A stretch of DNA of 64,000 bases from Himantopus leucocephalus (lineage: Eukaryota; Chordata; Aves; Charadriiformes; Recurvirostridae): the NCBI GenBank assembly GCA_003993805.1, contig RSEF01000002.1, positions 89,596,092 to 89,660,091 on the forward strand. Direction: 5' to 3'. The position numbers were made by a program, and so were the translations under genes. The notes under the pieces are model-generated. The model did not search any database. It was given only the letters and a program-made list of their open reading frames with translations, and had not been told where the DNA came from. Positions 61,291-64,000 of this stretch are shown one piece after another. Position 1 is the first letter of the stretch. Every line of letters starts with the position of its first letter.

Positions 61291-62868
61291 CTAAACAGAC
61301 CAAATAAGAAAAATGTACTGATAGTATGTAAATCCGATCCTGTTTTAGGAATTACAGAATCTAAAACCCCCATAACCTAATTCTCATTTAAAGTAGTGCT
61401 TTAATAAACCTCTGTATTGGCAGAAATGTGAAACAGCGTAAGGTAAATCACAGTCAAACCCTCCTTCTCTGATTTTCTTGAGTACTCACGTTTGGCTCAG
61501 CTCAAAATCAATCAGCTTCAAAGGTGGGGTTTTTTTGCCACAGTTTCATATTGGAGTAGTCAAGTTTGACACTTCCAAACATCTCACAAAACAATCCTGA
61601 CTGCTGAATAAGGAGATCACTACCCTCTACCTTTCATATGAAGCCCTGTAAAAACACCTGGGAAAACTTGGCACAAAGCATTTTTTGCACACTTTCCATT
61701 TAGCTGTAGAAACCTGCAGGGCTTTATGAATAACAATCTATTTACCACTACATCATCAGAAGAGTTATGGCATTTTCTTGAAATAATGCTGAAGGTATTA
61801 CTTTATAGGGGTTTTAGGTGCAACTTTCTAGTTATATTTTGAGAGAGAGATTTTATTTATTATTGATAAAATGCTTATGAAATGCTACGAATCCTTTAAA
61901 ATAAAATGCAAAATACTTCTGAGAGACAAAGGTATACTTGGGGGTTAAAACTAAGGAGTAAGGTTGGTACTAATGATTTGGTTAAAGCAGAAGCATGGAC
62001 TCAGAAACATCATGTAAAATCTTCACTTTTCTCTCAAATAAAATAGTTTTAAAATAATATTGTTACAGGATGCAACAAACTCCATCATCTTGCTGGAACA
62101 AATGAATCATGTAGGAACAATATAAGATGTGTTGGATACCTATGAAACTTGCAACCACTCCTGCCCAAATATTCCACTCTTCCCATTCATTATTTCCTCC
62201 AAATGATCATGATTTTACACATTCTTGGTGATGAGGTACCTGTCACTTTTTGAACAAGCACCCCTTTGTCTTGCAAAAATATGCTGCTGAAATTGGAGGG
62301 AAAACAAAGGGATCTACCTTCCCTCAAATACAAACCCACAAACCCCAAGATTACTGCCCAGTTGAGGGTTCAGGTGTCAAGCTCCTGATCTTAAAACATC
62401 AAAGTGTGTAAACACAGAGAAATAGGGGAATGTGGGAGAAAACTCGACATTCAGCATGCCAAGGCTTTTAATATAGATGTCAGTTCTGAAGGAAATCAAT
62501 TTTGAATATCAAAGTTAAGCCAATCAATACTGTTTCTAACAACTGCCAATCACTTACAGGGCTTCCACTAGCAACACACGCATAAAAGATTTAATTTCTT
62601 ATTACTGTTTCTGCAATTCATCCAATTCCTTATATATCCACTACGGATATTAAATACAGTCAGACAAAAGTTTGTTTTACTCATTTGAAAAACAAATAAA
62701 TAAACAAGCACTGCTTATTTAAAATTAATAAGACTTTCTAATTGGCATACCACTGTTACAAAAATTAAAAAAAAAGAAAAAGAATTAACTATATTTGTAC
62801 TCAAAAGCTGAGGCTGTACTTTCCTCAACATAAAAAGCCTGCTTTCCAGGTAACAATTTGGTACATAC
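61291..62868 (-). other. MTRR: MTRR intron, 1578 bp, GT-AG
   Basis: The donor GTATGT is at the 62868 side and the acceptor CTGTTTAG at the 61291 side, phase 2. The interior is AT-rich without recognisable mobile elements; runs of A occur near 62767. Confidence 0.85.
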
Positions 62869-62987
62869 CTATGTTGTAGGAAACCAATAAATGGTGAAAT
62901 TCCTGTTCCTGGACCAACCATCATGAATGGGACAGATGGGTCTGCAGGTAAGTGGAAAGTATTGTTTGGACGAGCAAAAATAGATAT
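62869..62987 (-). CDS. MTRR: MTRR exon (fourth from last): start of NADPH-binding segment
   Basis: Methionine synthase reductase is a cytosolic diflavin reductase that passes electrons from NADPH through FAD and FMN to reactivate cob(II)alamin-bound methionine synthase. This exon encodes 39 codons plus two bases. It begins [14 protein letters not shown] and contains [18 protein letters not shown], the glycine-rich GPGTG(I)xPF motif that contacts NADPH in the FNR-like fold; human MTRR is very similar here. On the minus strand the acceptor is TTTTAG followed by ATATCT, so the exon starts in phase 0 at 62987. The donor is AG/GTATGT, leaving the first two bases of an arginine codon. An ATG falls inside the exon at 62924, but it is an internal methionine and not the gene start. 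Upstream exons are outside the window. Confidence 0.95.
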
Positions 62988-64000
62988 CTAAAATGAAATT
63001 AGATAGAATATAATTGAAGAAAATTTTTAAGCAGTGAAAACGCCATGAACGTTTTAGAACCTTTAGGATATTTACATAGTGTATGTGTACACGTACCCTT
63101 TCAAATCCTGAGGTTCAGAGTTTATTTTTAATGCCATACAGACAACTGGAATAAAATTTCACATGAGTTTCTGAAAATAAAACACACCATACTTACAGAC
63201 CTATTAATTAATCAGGAGAAAAACTAGGCAAAACCACACAAACATGAGTTTCTGAGTATGAAAGTTGACCACACCGTAAATTTGAGGAATACTGTTAACA
63301 AAATTCATGGAATTGGTGTTGGTACTCAAAGGGAAGCAAAGCTTATTGCTATGATAGGGAACTCAAAGGTTTTTTACATTGTGGACATTTAAAAATATTC
63401 CAGTGGAGGTAAGGATTTGTTTATAGGAAATTGAAGCCTACTGATACTGAGCTTGTTTTCTTAATTTTCATAAAAGTTTAGCATGATCTCCAAAAATGCA
63501 TGTGGGTGACGGGAGGCAGATAACTGCTCAAAGACCTTGAGAAATGGTTTATATCATTCCATTGAGAAACCCTAACTCTGATCTTCAGATCTGTGTCTGA
63601 AAGGAAGTCTAAATATGATTTTCATAGGAGGTCCACAACTGTTCTCTGAGGCATGGCTAACAACGTTTAGAAAACGAGAGATGACTATTTTTAATTCTTT
63701 TAAAGATTATTCAAGACTCAGCAGCAGCCATAGTAGAGCTTCATCTGTTAAAGTCATAAGCAAACATCCAATTTATTTTGCATATTAATTATGAAAGGAT
63801 TTGAATTTACTTTCAAGTTTAAGGAAGGAATGAAGCACTAGACCAAGTTATTTAAGCTTTGCTCTGTAAACCTGAGTGGTTTAGCACTACTTATTTCTTA
63901 TCATTTAATTCACTACAGGTACTAGAATGTTAAACAGGATTACTTTTCTGGTTTGATGATGATAAAAAATAGTATAATTCTTGCTGCAGGGGGCAATATT
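62988..64000 (-). other. MTRR: MTRR intron, partial (continues beyond the window)
   Basis: This is intronic sequence upstream of the exon that starts at 62987. I looked on the minus strand for the preceding MTRR exon and found no stretch resembling the reductase, so that exon probably lies past 64000. The intron is AT-rich and single-copy in appearance, and no CR1 or LTR was recognised. Confidence 0.75.

Noticed and set aside
1..64000. Bacterial-type features (operons, CRISPR arrays, insertion sequences, ribosome binding sites)
   Set aside because: The DNA is clearly vertebrate nuclear; no regular spaced repeats or compact coding were found. No tRNA or rRNA gene was recognised either.

Overview
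This window is vertebrate nuclear DNA from a bird, seen as an unfinished draft assembly. The evidence is about a dozen CR1 LINE fragments (one with the typical CR1 3' end made of ATTCTATG-like octamers), two LTRs of types known from avian endogenous retroviruses, AT-rich single-copy DNA, and a split gene with avian-sized introns. The LTR types suggest a neognath, probably neoavian, bird; the species cannot be named from the sequence.

Gene content: the only protein-coding gene I can support is the 3' end of MTRR (methionine synthase reductase) on the minus strand at 59866-62987. Four coding exons (119, 93, 180 and 145 bp) join in frame to give the C-terminal 178 residues and the stop codon. 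They cover most of the NADPH-binding half of the FNR-like reductase module and end at the conserved penultimate tryptophan. The rest of MTRR lies beyond base 64000. The 86-bp intron between the second and third of these exons appears to be a GC-AG intron. A polyadenylation signal follows the stop codon, and a solo LTR with a perfect 5-bp target-site duplication lies about 160 bp further downstream in the same orientation.

Layout: 1-58900 is a gene desert downstream of MTRR. It contains old and middle-aged CR1 fragments on both strands (4360, 6976, 9775, 13585, 15395, 17403, 32492, 35236, 36588, 43195, 43697, 49505), a second LTR interrupted by a 100-N gap (55767-56208), a compound ATT/ACT microsatellite (37489), three G-quadruplex-type tracts, small tandem repeats and one perfect 12-bp inverted repeat. 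No other reading frame looks like a gene. No RNA gene, CRISPR array or operon was seen.

Assembly quality: single N characters occur at 3243, 19862, 22026, 22178, 24539, 26561, 52649, 52997, 53576 and 53899. At eight of them the sequence before the N is repeated almost identically straight after it. These look like contig ends that overlap but were never merged, so about 0.9 kb of the window is probably duplicated only in the assembly. Three of these joins lie back to back in 52746-54079.

I found no convincing new biological system. The points most worth checking are the GC-AG intron of MTRR, the false duplications, the LTR beside the MTRR 3' end, and a few repeat-free stretches that may be conserved regulatory DNA.
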